Part shown: piece after piece, positions 18,277 through 25,504 of the stretch
Layout: each line of letters starts with the position of its first letter
How positions within the stretch are numbered: position 1 is the stretch's first letter
Source: Hydrogenophaga crocea
GTDB lineage: Bacteria; Pseudomonadota; Gammaproteobacteria; Burkholderiales; Burkholderiaceae_C
Length of the DNA: 64,000 nt
Reading direction: 5' to 3'
NCBI RefSeq assembly: GCF_011388215.1
Contig: NZ_CP049989.1
Location: 2,914,001-2,978,000 of the forward strand
Notes under the pieces: model-generated
What the model saw: the letters and a program-made list of their open reading frames with translations, nothing else
What the model was told of the DNA's origin: nothing
Database searches by the model: none
Program-made: the position numbers and the translations under genes

Positions 18277-18636
18277 ATGCCCGCCAAAGCGCCAACCCTT
18301 TACCCCTCGCAGTCGCGAATGACGGTCGCGCTGGGGCAGCGCCTGCGCGAAGCTCGCCTGCGTAGGCGGTTCACGGTCACGCAGGTGGCCGAGCGCGCCT
18401 CGGTGTCTCGGCCCACACTCAACAAAGTCGAGCAAGGCGACCCCGCCGTGACGCTGGGCACCTACTTGCGCGTGCTGGCTGTGCTCGGGCTGGAACATGA
18501 CCTGGACCAGGTAGCGGCGCACGACCCAGTGGGTCGTCGGCTGCAAGACGCTGAGCTGAACGTGCCTCGGCGCGCGCCCAAGCGCAAGAAACTCGACAGC
18601 CCGTCGGACTCCCCTTCCGAAGACGAAGCGCAATGA
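18277..18636 (+). CDS. hipB: HipB-like antitoxin, Xre-type DNA-binding protein
   Basis: A protein of 119 residues from the ATG at 18277, or 105 from the ATG at 18319. The core is an Xre helix-turn-helix: LGQRLREARLRRRFTVTQVA then ERASVSRPTLNKVEQG, followed by VTLGTYLRVLAVLGLEHDL. The tail is charged and probably disordered, suiting toxin contact. Codons further upstream would fall inside the promoter, so they are rejected. If 18277 is used the mRNA is almost leaderless; with 18319 a short leader exists but no strong ribosome site. It overlaps hipA by 4 bases. It should repress its own promoter and neutralise HipA. Confidence 0.85.
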   Translation: MPAKAPTLYPSQSRMTVALGQRLREARLRRRFTVTQVAERASVSRPTLNKVEQGDPAVTLGTYLRVLAVLGLEHDLDQVAAHDPVGRRLQDAELNVPRRAPKRKKLDSPSDSPSEDEAQ

Positions 18637-19967
18637 GCCCCGCCGTCAAGAAGTCCGGCGCTCGCGCGAGGCCTGCGCCCGAGGCTGCCCCCGCAACCCC
18701 TGAGGGCCTCGAAGTCTGGCTCGATGACCCGACGTTCGGCCCGCTAACTCACCTGGGCCGGCTGCACCGCTCGGGCCTGGAATCGGTCCGCTTCGAGTAT
18801 TCGCCCCTGTGGCTGAAGAACGGGGCCGCTTTCGCGCTCGACCCGGAGCTGTCGCTGGCCAGTGGCAACTTCTATCCGAAGGACTCGAACTTCGGCATCT
18901 TCATGGACAGCTGCCCCGACCGCTGGGGCCAGACGCTGATGAAGCGTCGAGAACTGGTTGAGGCCAAGCAGCAAGCGCGCACCCGCCGCGAGATGCGCCC
19001 GTGGGACTTCTTCCTGGGCGTGCAGGACGTGACCCGCATGGGCGCCCTGCGTTTCTCCGCACTGCAAAGCGACAAGCAGCTCAAGCAAGGCCCTGCTCCG
19101 GAATTGCTCGAAGGCCAGGCCCTGGCCAGTCAGGCGCTCGCAGCGCCAGCGCTGACTCACATGGGCGAGCTACAAGCGGTGGCGCTCGAGCTCACGCGCA
19201 AAAAGGTCGACGACCTCGACTTGCTGCAGCAGTGGCTGAAAGTGTTGGTGGCGCCCGGCGCGTCCCTAGGCGGCGCACGACCCAAGGCGAATCTGCAAGA
19301 CGGCCTCGGGCAGCTGTGGATTGCCAAGTTTCCCGGTGCCGACGATGAACACGATTGGGCTCTGCGCGAGATGTTGGTGCACCAGCTGGCCGCAGAGTAC
19401 GGGCTCAGCGTTGCACCGGCACGGCTGGAGCGCATCGGGCACGGCTTCCACACCTTCGTCACCCGACGCTTCGACCGCCACGGTGGCCGGCGACGGTTCT
19501 TCACCTCCGCGATGGCGGTGCTGGGCCGCAGCGACAGCGAAGAAACGTCGTACCTGGACCTGGCGGAGTTCATCGCGTCCAAGCAAGGCGTGGAGGGCCG
19601 CATCGAAGCGGACCTGCGCGAGCTGTTTCGGCGGGTGTTGTTCAACGTGGCCGTCTCGAACCGGGATGACCACCTGCGCAACCACGGCTTCATGCGCGAG
19701 GCCACCGGTTGGCGCCTGGCGCCCGCCTACGACATGAACCCGTCGACCAAGAAAGACGGTCACGTGCTGGCGCTGGACGATGCCAGCACCGAGCCCGACC
19801 TGGACACAGTCATGGCCACGGCGGCGCTCTATCGCGTCACGCCGAAGCAGGCGCAAGAGGACCTGGCCCGGCTGAGCCAGGTCATTGGCACCTGGCAAAA
19901 CAAGGCGCAGCTGCTGGGACTCTCAGGGGAAGACCGGGCAGAGCTGAAGGACTGCTTCCTAGTCTGA
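18633..19967 (+). CDS. hipA: HipA-family serine/threonine kinase toxin
   Basis: A 444-residue kinase-fold toxin. The N-terminal subdomain (about 20-125) is followed by the glycine-rich serine loop GASLGGARPKANL near residue 210, where family members autophosphorylate, and the catalytic loop SNRDDHLRNHGFM around residues 343-355, then the metal-binding PAYDMNPS. All hallmark residues are present, so it should be active. HipA proteins phosphorylate glutamyl-tRNA synthetase or other targets and arrest growth. Overlap with hipB ensures coupled synthesis. The gene order antitoxin-toxin and full length suggest an intact module. Confidence 0.9.
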   Translation: MSPAVKKSGARARPAPEAAPATPEGLEVWLDDPTFGPLTHLGRLHRSGLESVRFEYSPLWLKNGAAFALDPELSLASGNFYPKDSNFGIFMDSCPDRWGQTLMKRRELVEAKQQARTRREMRPWDFFLGVQDVTRMGALRFSALQSDKQLKQGPAPELLEGQALASQALAAPALTHMGELQAVALELTRKKVDDLDLLQQWLKVLVAPGASLGGARPKANLQDGLGQLWIAKFPGADDEHDWALREMLVHQLAAEYGLSVAPARLERIGHGFHTFVTRRFDRHGGRRRFFTSAMAVLGRSDSEETSYLDLAEFIASKQGVEGRIEADLRELFRRVLFNVAVSNRDDHLRNHGFMREATGWRLAPAYDMNPSTKKDGHVLALDDASTEPDLDTVMATAALYRVTPKQAQEDLARLSQVIGTWQNKAQLLGLSGEDRAELKDCFLV

Positions 19968-20312
19968 GGCCAAGGGGCCCAGCGTCTGGGCGGCCTGAGA
20001 GTCCGTCGGCGGCGTTAGCTTGCAGCCGTTGCCAGGGCTAGCTTGCGAGGTTGGTAGTGGAAGCCAGTTTCGACCGTCAGAGTGCCCGTTTACACGCTTG
20101 ACAGCCTCTCAGCGCTCGCGAAGGCCCAGTGCTATACTTGGTTTGCCTCGTATCGGAGAAACCCGGAAAGGCGTCCCGGTGATTGAACTCGTGCACAGGG
20201 TTCAATACTGATGAGGAAAATGTGCGCCCTTGCAGGGAAACCTGGACAAGGTAACCGACCAAGGTGTCGGAAGCTGGGCACTCAGCCGCTCCTCCTCGGG
20301 TACGAGGTCCTT
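19968..20312. other. Gap between hipA and a convergent unknown gene
   Basis: 345 bases with no supported gene or terminator. A TTGACA at 20098 lacks a correctly spaced -10 box. Confidence 0.5.
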
Positions 20313-21008
20313 TCACTTTTTCTTGGCCAGCGCTCGGTTCACGAGCAATTGTGCTTTTGCTGGCTTCATCCAGTACGCCGTCTCAAGTCGAAAGTGGGCC
20401 ATCGGTGCCCCCTCGAATCGCAGAGCCGCCACTGGTGATTCACCCTTAGCCGCAGGGTCCCCCGCTTTGTAGGTTGCATCAAACATCAGCAACTGGTTCG
20501 GGTAGCCGGGATTGGGCGCGTACTTGGGGTGGCCATACACGAACAGCTGACCCAGCAATTCCACAACGCCGGCATCGGCGACGCTGTCCTTGCTTGTTCG
20601 GCTATCTCGAACGTGCTCCACGCGGCTGCGAGAAATCACAACGCAGCCAGTGCCCGCGGGGGAAACGAGTTCAAGAGCCGCAAGCTTCTTATTCATCAAC
20701 CACTCGGAGATGAGCGCGTGCGCGCGCTTGCTGAGAAACCAAGAAACCTCCTCTTGGTGGCCAAGCGACGGGTAAGAGCCATCAACCCAGCCTTGAAGGA
20801 GCCCAAGCAAAGAGGAGTTGAACATGCCTGGCCCTGCTTGGCAGGCTGGAGAAAACCTCGCTGAAGCGGCTGCAAGTGTGGCATCAGCTAGCGCGCTTTC
20901 CTCGTGCGCCGGTGGAACGCTACCGTGCTGGCCGGGAACCGCTGCGAAGGTGATGCTGTTTGCGTCCTGTTCAGACCTGCCGGCTTGCTCGTTGGGGAAC
21001 TCAGGCAT
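20313..21008 (-). CDS. Hypothetical protein
   Basis: A 231-residue frame, or 170 residues if translation begins at the internal ATG at 20825 (MFNSSLLGLLQG). I do not recognise a family. The C-terminal 170 residues look protein-like, with conserved-looking stretches EEVSWFLSKRAHALISEWL, GQLFVYGHPKYAPNPGYP and LLMFDATYKAGDPA, and a lysine-rich end. The first 60 residues are low in structure and may be untranslated. No signal peptide, membrane segment or catalytic motif is visible. It is transcribed toward hipA and lies downstream of two exported-protein genes on the same strand. Confidence 0.5.
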   Translation of the reverse strand: MPEFPNEQAGRSEQDANSITFAAVPGQHGSVPPAHEESALADATLAAASARFSPACQAGPGMFNSSLLGLLQGWVDGSYPSLGHQEEVSWFLSKRAHALISEWLMNKKLAALELVSPAGTGCVVISRSRVEHVRDSRTSKDSVADAGVVELLGQLFVYGHPKYAPNPGYPNQLLMFDATYKAGDPAAKGESPVAALRFEGAPMAHFRLETAYWMKPAKAQLLVNRALAKKK

Positions 21009-21087
21009 GTTGTGGTTGTTCTATTTTTCGACTATCCCTCGAGGCGCAACAGCATCTCGGATGCAGAGCCCCTTGCAAAGGGGTCCC

Positions 21088-21579
21088 TCAAGGCAGAGGC
21101 GCGATGCGGTTCCCGTACCGGTCCTCGAGCATCCACCGCCGGCCATTCTCCTTGGACCGGTTGTTGATGTTGCCCAACAGGTGGTCCTGCACCCATTCGG
21201 ACTTGGGGAAGTCGACCTCCTTCACCTTGCCCGTCTTGTCGTTCATGTAGCGGTCGCGGTCGACGTACTGCTTCAAGTGCGTGGTGTCGCTGAAGAATCG
21301 GGCCCGTGTGTTCGGGTGCTTCGCGTAGAAGTCCTGCGCCATCTTGATAAGAGTGCCCTGGCGCACTTCCTTCGGCACCACGACCAAGTAGAAGCGCCAC
21401 TCCTCTGCGGGGAAGAGCATCGGCCGAATCGCATAGTCGCCCCACACGGTAGCCTTCACCCCTGCCAGAGTGACAGGCCCCTTGGCAGGGGGTGCCGCAA
21501 AAGCCGGGGCGGCGCCAAGAAGAAGCACCGTTATGGCGCAAAGGCACAGACGTCGGCGAACGGTATTGAACGGCATCAT
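21088..21579 (-). CDS. Exported hypothetical protein
   Basis: A 163-residue protein starting at the double ATG 21579/21576 (MMPFNTVRRR), with a signal peptide whose hydrophobic core is LCLCAITVLLLGAA and which ends AFAAP. The mature part of about 135 residues (VWGDYAIRPMLFPAEEWRFY, then YAKHPNTRARFFSDTTHL) is charged and rich in aromatic residues; no family is recognised. A GGAGG-like site lies about 9-12 bases upstream. It follows the next minus-strand gene by 16 bases, so the two are co-transcribed and probably act together in the periplasm. Confidence 0.65.
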   Translation of the reverse strand: MMPFNTVRRRLCLCAITVLLLGAAPAFAAPPAKGPVTLAGVKATVWGDYAIRPMLFPAEEWRFYLVVVPKEVRQGTLIKMAQDFYAKHPNTRARFFSDTTHLKQYVDRDRYMNDKTGKVKEVDFPKSEWVQDHLLGNINNRSKENGRRWMLEDRYGNRIAPLP

Positions 21580-21595
21580 GCTGTGCAATCCTCCG

Positions 21596-22375
21596 TCACT
21601 TCCTCTCGGCAACGCCGCACTCCATTGACTCATCAACTTGACTGAATCGCGTGCCTTGCGAGAACAGGCTGAACTGGCCTGCATTGCTCATGGCCAGACC
21701 GGACGCCCGGTCGTGCACAGCCCACGCTGAGCCTTCGACGGAAAAGCGGACGCCTTCCCCTGCACAGGTCTGCTCGTAAGTCTGGGTGAGGAGAAAAGCA
21801 GCGCGCCCGGAGTAGGTCAGCGTCCCCTCGACAACTGTTGTCCCCTTGGAAGCTCCGCTGGATTGGGTGCCGAGCATCGCGCAGACGTCCATCGTAGGAC
21901 CGTAGTCCTTTCCGATTTCTAGCGGCTGCCCCATAGGCTTTCCCGTCAGGCCCGCCATCATTTGGTTGACGACTTGCGAAAGCGCGGGACCGTACTCCTT
22001 CTCAAAGCCAGGAATGGTGGTTTCAATCAAGGGCGGCACCTTTCTCGGCTGCCCCTCGGGAGTCATCTCCAGCAGAATCTTCAGTTCGTCCCTGTCGACG
22101 TTGGTGGCAACGCTGAGGTACTCGACTCCGTTTCGAACCTCAAGGCGCGCACGGTGCTCACTGCGGGTCTTCGTCGGTTTGGACCAGTTGCCGCGTTCGC
22201 GGGTCGTGGTTTCCCTGAAGCACCGGGCCTCGTACCCCGACTTTGGCCTCAAAGACACCGGCTCTCCGGTGGTTGCCGACACCTGAGGCGGGCTAACGTT
22301 GGACGCGAAGCCGACGACTGGCAGTGCTCCAAGTGCCAAAACCGCCATACCGCTCATTGCAATCAGTCTGTTCAT
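21596..22375 (-). CDS. Exported hypothetical protein
   Basis: A 259-residue protein from the ATG at 22375: MNRLIAMSGMAVLALGALPV followed by GFAS is a signal peptide. The frame is open upstream to 22597, but that part has no ribosome site and would bury the signal, so it is left out. The mature part has three cysteines in exported context (ARCFRETTTRE, MDVCAMLG, YEQTCAGEG) that could form disulfides, and beta-rich stretches such as VEGTLTYSGRAAFLLTQTY. No family recognised. First gene of a two-gene operon with the exported protein at 21088. Confidence 0.65.
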   Translation of the reverse strand: MNRLIAMSGMAVLALGALPVVGFASNVSPPQVSATTGEPVSLRPKSGYEARCFRETTTRERGNWSKPTKTRSEHRARLEVRNGVEYLSVATNVDRDELKILLEMTPEGQPRKVPPLIETTIPGFEKEYGPALSQVVNQMMAGLTGKPMGQPLEIGKDYGPTMDVCAMLGTQSSGASKGTTVVEGTLTYSGRAAFLLTQTYEQTCAGEGVRFSVEGSAWAVHDRASGLAMSNAGQFSLFSQGTRFSQVDESMECGVAERK

Positions 22376-22735
22376 CGAAGCCCCTGTGTGCTCGCAACAG
22401 GATAGCAAGTAGCGGCTGGACTTGGCATGCATTTCCTCTGCCCTTGTCGCGGGAGCGAGACCCACGCATCCCGGCGTGAAATAGTCGACACGCCCTTGGC
22501 AATGCCAACCCTCTCTGCACTCGACACGCACGGGCGAACGGCGCGGCGTGACTTCTGCGAGTTCGCGTCGCACGAAAAGAGCCCGCTTCGAGCTCAAGCT
22601 CCCGCGCTACGACGTCTCTAAAGTCAACACGTCTATCAACCGATAACCTGAATGAAACCGAGGGCCTCCGTCCCGGCAACGCCAATCGAAATCGTTCGCT
22701 CTGTAGGTTCGTAGCGAACGGCGTATGCGCCGACG

Positions 22736-22765
22736 AAAAAAGAGACCAGCGCTACGGCTGGTCTC
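22736..22765 (-). terminator. Minus-strand rho-independent terminator
   Basis: Read on the minus strand, a perfect 9-bp stem GAGACCAGC (arms 22757-22765 and 22742-22750) is followed by six T (22736-22741). No convincing gene feeds it. Confidence 0.75.
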
Positions 22766-23007
22766 CAAAGAATCGTCTAGTGACGGAAAGGCATCGATGG
22801 CAAGCACCATCTCCAACGTTTCTCGCAGTCTGCTCAATCTCACTCGCCTCCTCGTGATTCCGGTTGCTACCACCAGCCTCACGAGCGACACCCCGGTGTC
22901 CAGAGGCGACTGTGAAAGAGCAAACTGCCCAAGTGACAGCAGGGAAGTACTGACACCCGTGACAACAATCCCAAACCCGCACGGCGCGTAGCCAAGTGCG
23001 ACCTTGA

Positions 23008-23034
23008 TGGCCGAGTTACAGCTCGGCCATTTTC
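23008..23034 (+). terminator. Plus-strand rho-independent terminator
   Basis: TGGCCGAG (23008-23015), a 6-base loop, its complement at 23022-23029, then TTTCTT. It shields the WYL gene at 23194 from upstream transcription. Confidence 0.75.
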
Positions 23035-23146
23035 TTGTCCTCGATTCGTATAGCAACCGGCTGTTCAACTCCCGGCCACGGCCCCGCCATCCCTCCAGCA
23101 GGGTCCTTGCAGGCTCCGGCCTGCGCGTAATGAACTACCTGGAGTT

Positions 23147-23163
23147 GACCCGGTTCCGTGGAC
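23147..23163 (+). repeat. 17-bp IS-end-like direct repeat, left copy
   Basis: GACCCGGTTCCGTGGAC, identical to 40687-40703 in the same orientation; both copies are preceded by GGAGTTG within 20 bases. The inverted reading, a GTCCACGGAACCGGGTC core, resembles IS3-type terminal repeats as far as I recall. It lies 30 bases before the WYL start and supplies a TTGACC that could serve as a -35 box. Confidence 0.7.
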
Positions 23164-23193
23164 ACATCATTCTTTGTGTTCAAGGAGCCACAA

Positions 23194-24186
23194 ATGTCCA
23201 AGGTCAGCATCGAGCGCATCACCAAAATCGTGCGCATCATCCGAAAGCGTCGGGCTGCGCCGATGGCCTTCCTGATGAATGAACTGGAGGTCTCTCAGGC
23301 ATCGGTAAAGCGCGACCTGGATTTCCTCCGTGACCGCTTGGGATGCCCCCTGGAATGGGACCGCAAGAAGCGCGGCTGGGTCATCCGGGACGACCTTGCC
23401 GAGGGCGGCCGGTTCGAGCTGCCTGGCGTTTGGTTCGACTCATCAGAAGTGTTCGCACTACTCACCATGCTCCACTTGGTTGAGGGCGTCCAGCCCGGCC
23501 TCCTCGAAGAGCACGTTGGCCCCCTGAAGACGCGTCTTCGCAGCATGCTCGCGGAAGGTACCAAGTCCGCAAGACCCATCGAGCGCAAGCTCCGACTGAT
23601 TCACTTCGCGCCGCGAAAAGTCGAGCCCAAGCACTTTCAGACGATTGCTGGAGCGCTTTTGTCAGGAAAGCGCCTTCGCCTGCAGTACTGGAACCGCGAC
23701 CGCAAAGAGTCGTCGGACCGGGAAATTTCTCCCCAGCAGCTCGTCCACTACCGCGAGAACTGGATTCTCGATGCCTGGTGCCATGAGAAGAATGCGTTGC
23801 GCTCCTTCGCGCTGGAATCAATCCAGTCTGTACGGGTTCTGGTGGAGCCAGCGCTCGAAGTCAGTCAGCAGGAGATGCACGAGCACTTCCGCAGCGGCTA
23901 CGGCATCTTCGCCGGCGCCGCTAAGCATCGTGCACGCCTGAAGTTCACGCCAGAACGTGCGCAGTGGGTCGACAAGGAGACCTGGCACCACGACCAGTCC
24001 AGCGAGCGACTCGACGACGGCAGCTACATCTTGGAAGTGCCCTACTCCAACGACCAAGAGTTGGTCATGGACCTGCTGCGCCACAGCCCCGAGGTCGAAG
24101 TTCTCAGCCCGCCCGAGCTTCGGGAGCGGCTGCACACCGCCTTGTGCACCGCAGCAACAAAAAACCGCCCGGCCGCAATTCAGTAG
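23194..24186 (+). CDS. WYL-domain transcriptional regulator
   Basis: A 330-residue regulator starting at the ATG at 23194 (MSKVSIERITKIVRIIR) with an AAGGAG site 7 bases upstream. A winged helix-turn-helix fills residues 1-70 (MNELEVSQASVKRDLDFLRD), the WYL ligand-binding domain lies near 145-220, and a WCX-like C-terminal extension follows. WYL proteins such as BrxR and CapW control phage-defence islands and are thought to sense nucleic-acid ligands. Being the first gene of the island, before Qat, it probably represses the downstream genes until infection; that role is inferred from family and position. Confidence 0.85.
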   Translation: MSKVSIERITKIVRIIRKRRAAPMAFLMNELEVSQASVKRDLDFLRDRLGCPLEWDRKKRGWVIRDDLAEGGRFELPGVWFDSSEVFALLTMLHLVEGVQPGLLEEHVGPLKTRLRSMLAEGTKSARPIERKLRLIHFAPRKVEPKHFQTIAGALLSGKRLRLQYWNRDRKESSDREISPQQLVHYRENWILDAWCHEKNALRSFALESIQSVRVLVEPALEVSQQEMHEHFRSGYGIFAGAAKHRARLKFTPERAQWVDKETWHHDQSSERLDDGSYILEVPYSNDQELVMDLLRHSPEVEVLSPPELRERLHTALCTAATKNRPAAIQ

Positions 24187-24258
24187 GTCACTCTTTGAGC
24201 TAGTGCCCTCGCAAGAATGCCTTCCATGCTTGGGATAGGTCCAAGTAAGGAGTGCACG

Positions 24259-24537
24259 ATGCGAATCAATCTTGCCCACCTGCGCGAGCGCGCCGCGAGC
24301 GGCGGCTGGGTCAACTTTGCGGTCTTCGACGCCCGCTCGTCGTCCGGCTCGCAAAGCGACAACGCCCGCCTGCTTGCCCAGCTGACCGCCCAGGCACGTG
24401 CCTCGAATCTGCGGGTCGAGCAGTCCGCCCTGGCGTTCTCCTCCGGCGGACGCATGCAGTTCTTCGGCAGTCCTCCGCTGGTGGACTACCTCTCCCGAAA
24501 CGGCCTCCCCGGCTGGACTCACACCATCGACGCCTGA
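24259..24537 (+). CDS. Small hypothetical protein
   Basis: A 92-residue protein from the ATG at 24259, with a TAAGGAG site 7 bases upstream. The sequence (MRINLAHLRERAASGGWVNF, then LLAQLTAQARASNLRVEQSA) predicts a compact alpha/beta fold with no signal peptide. No family recognised. It is the first of three small genes that sit between the WYL regulator and qatA. Confidence 0.65.
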   Translation: MRINLAHLRERAASGGWVNFAVFDARSSSGSQSDNARLLAQLTAQARASNLRVEQSALAFSSGGRMQFFGSPPLVDYLSRNGLPGWTHTIDA

Positions 24538-24555
24538 AGCGAAAGGAAACTGAAC

Positions 24556-24735
24556 ATGGCCAAGAACGCCCCCATCGGTGACAACGCCCGCCGCGGTGCC
24601 GTCCGCGACCGCTCCCAAGCCTTCAACCCGACCACCCAGACCTGGACCAAGCGCGACGCCGGCAACGGCCAGTTCATGGACCAGAAGAAGGACGGTGAGC
24701 CGTTCAAAGGCGTGCGCAAGGAGCACAAAAAGTGA
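24556..24735 (+). CDS. Very small basic hypothetical protein
   Basis: A 59-residue protein beginning MAKNAPIGDNARRGAVRDRS and ending in a lysine-rich tail (GVRKEHKK). AAAGGAAAC lies 6-7 bases before the ATG at 24556. It is 17% or more Lys plus Arg, polar, and likely disordered or nucleic-acid-binding. The stop overlaps the GTG start of the next gene by 4 bases, so the pair is translationally coupled. I recall similar proteins annotated only as hypothetical. Confidence 0.7.
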   Translation: MAKNAPIGDNARRGAVRDRSQAFNPTTQTWTKRDAGNGQFMDQKKDGEPFKGVRKEHKK

Positions 24736-25094
24736 ACGGGCCGGCCCACCAGCTTGTTGCCGGCTTCGCCACCGGCGTGTTCATTGCCGAGCAAGAGCGC
24801 CAGGCTGGCCTCCAAACGGCCCAGCCACTACTGGCAGGCACAGCTGCCGCCTTCCTGACCAAGTTGCCGGACATCCTGGAGCCGGCAACATCGCCAAACC
24901 ACCGCCAGTTCTTCCACAGCGTCGCGTTCGCCGGCCTCCTCTGCCTTGCATTCAAGGAGCTCGGCAAGTGGCAGCCCGAATCCGCAGGCGGCGACTTCCT
25001 GAAGGCGCTTGGCCAGGTGGCAATTCCCGCCTACCTGATTCATCTCTTTCTCGATTCACTGACTGTAAAGTCGCTTCCGCTGGTTGGTCGATAG
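24732..25094 (+). CDS. YdjM-like membrane protein (putative metal-dependent hydrolase)
   Basis: A 120-residue protein from the GTG at 24732. It has the YdjM signature: an N-terminal AHQLVAGFATG histidine segment, LPDILEP with the metal-type Asp, and NHRQFFHSVAF with paired His. Two to three membrane segments are likely (about 10-25, 62-80 and 98-112). In other bacteria YdjM-type proteins are inner-membrane and SOS-linked; their reaction is unknown. It is coupled to the basic 59-residue protein and precedes qatA by about 410 bases, so it may be an accessory of the defence locus. Confidence 0.72.
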   Translation: MNGPAHQLVAGFATGVFIAEQERQAGLQTAQPLLAGTAAAFLTKLPDILEPATSPNHRQFFHSVAFAGLLCLAFKELGKWQPESAGGDFLKALGQVAIPAYLIHLFLDSLTVKSLPLVGR

Positions 25095-25504
25095 TGTTCA
25101 AACGACGACCTCGGGCATTCCATCCACAAAATTGATGATGAACTGCAGGATGCTGATTCTTCTATATCTTCGCCGTCGTCAGCGCTAACCGAGCTTGCTT
25201 ACGCCGAGTCGCTTCGCGACGGCCGCAGTTCGGGTTGCGTATTTGGGCGGATGCTCGGACTCGTCGAATCGGAGGCCTTGGAGCGAAGACTTCAGTTCCG
25301 TGTCGACTTTCGCCATGGCTTACTTATCGAAGAGGTGATGGTGCCCAGTGGGCTCAGCGCCGACTTAAGAGGATAGCGCCGTGATTTCGTTTGAGCGCTC
25401 CGCTTGTGTTGCTCACCACCGCAGGCCGGGAGCGGACCTCTGTTGGACTGATGTGAGTGCCCTACAGTCGGGTCAAGCACAACATAGAGGGAGGCTAGCT
25501 GGCG
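25095..25504. other. Non-coding gap before qatA
   Basis: 410 bases without a supported gene. An AGGGAGG ribosome site at 25487-25493 precedes qatA; a promoter is expected here but no strong match was found. Confidence 0.5.

Larger units (their letters stand above)
22376..23146. other. Gene-poor region with two opposed hairpin terminators
   Basis: About 770 bases with only weak short frames. It contains a 7-bp inverted repeat GTTCGCT (22694-22700) mirrored at 22713-22719, a minus-strand terminator at 22736-22765 and a plus-strand terminator at 23008-23034. A 64-residue plus-strand frame (22797-22991) ends just before the latter, but it shows no ribosome site or family resemblance. It may be the residue of a lost gene. 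Confidence 0.4.

Noticed and set aside
20098..20138. Possible promoter TTGACA...TATACT
   Set aside because: The spacing is 29 bases, far from the 16-18 needed.
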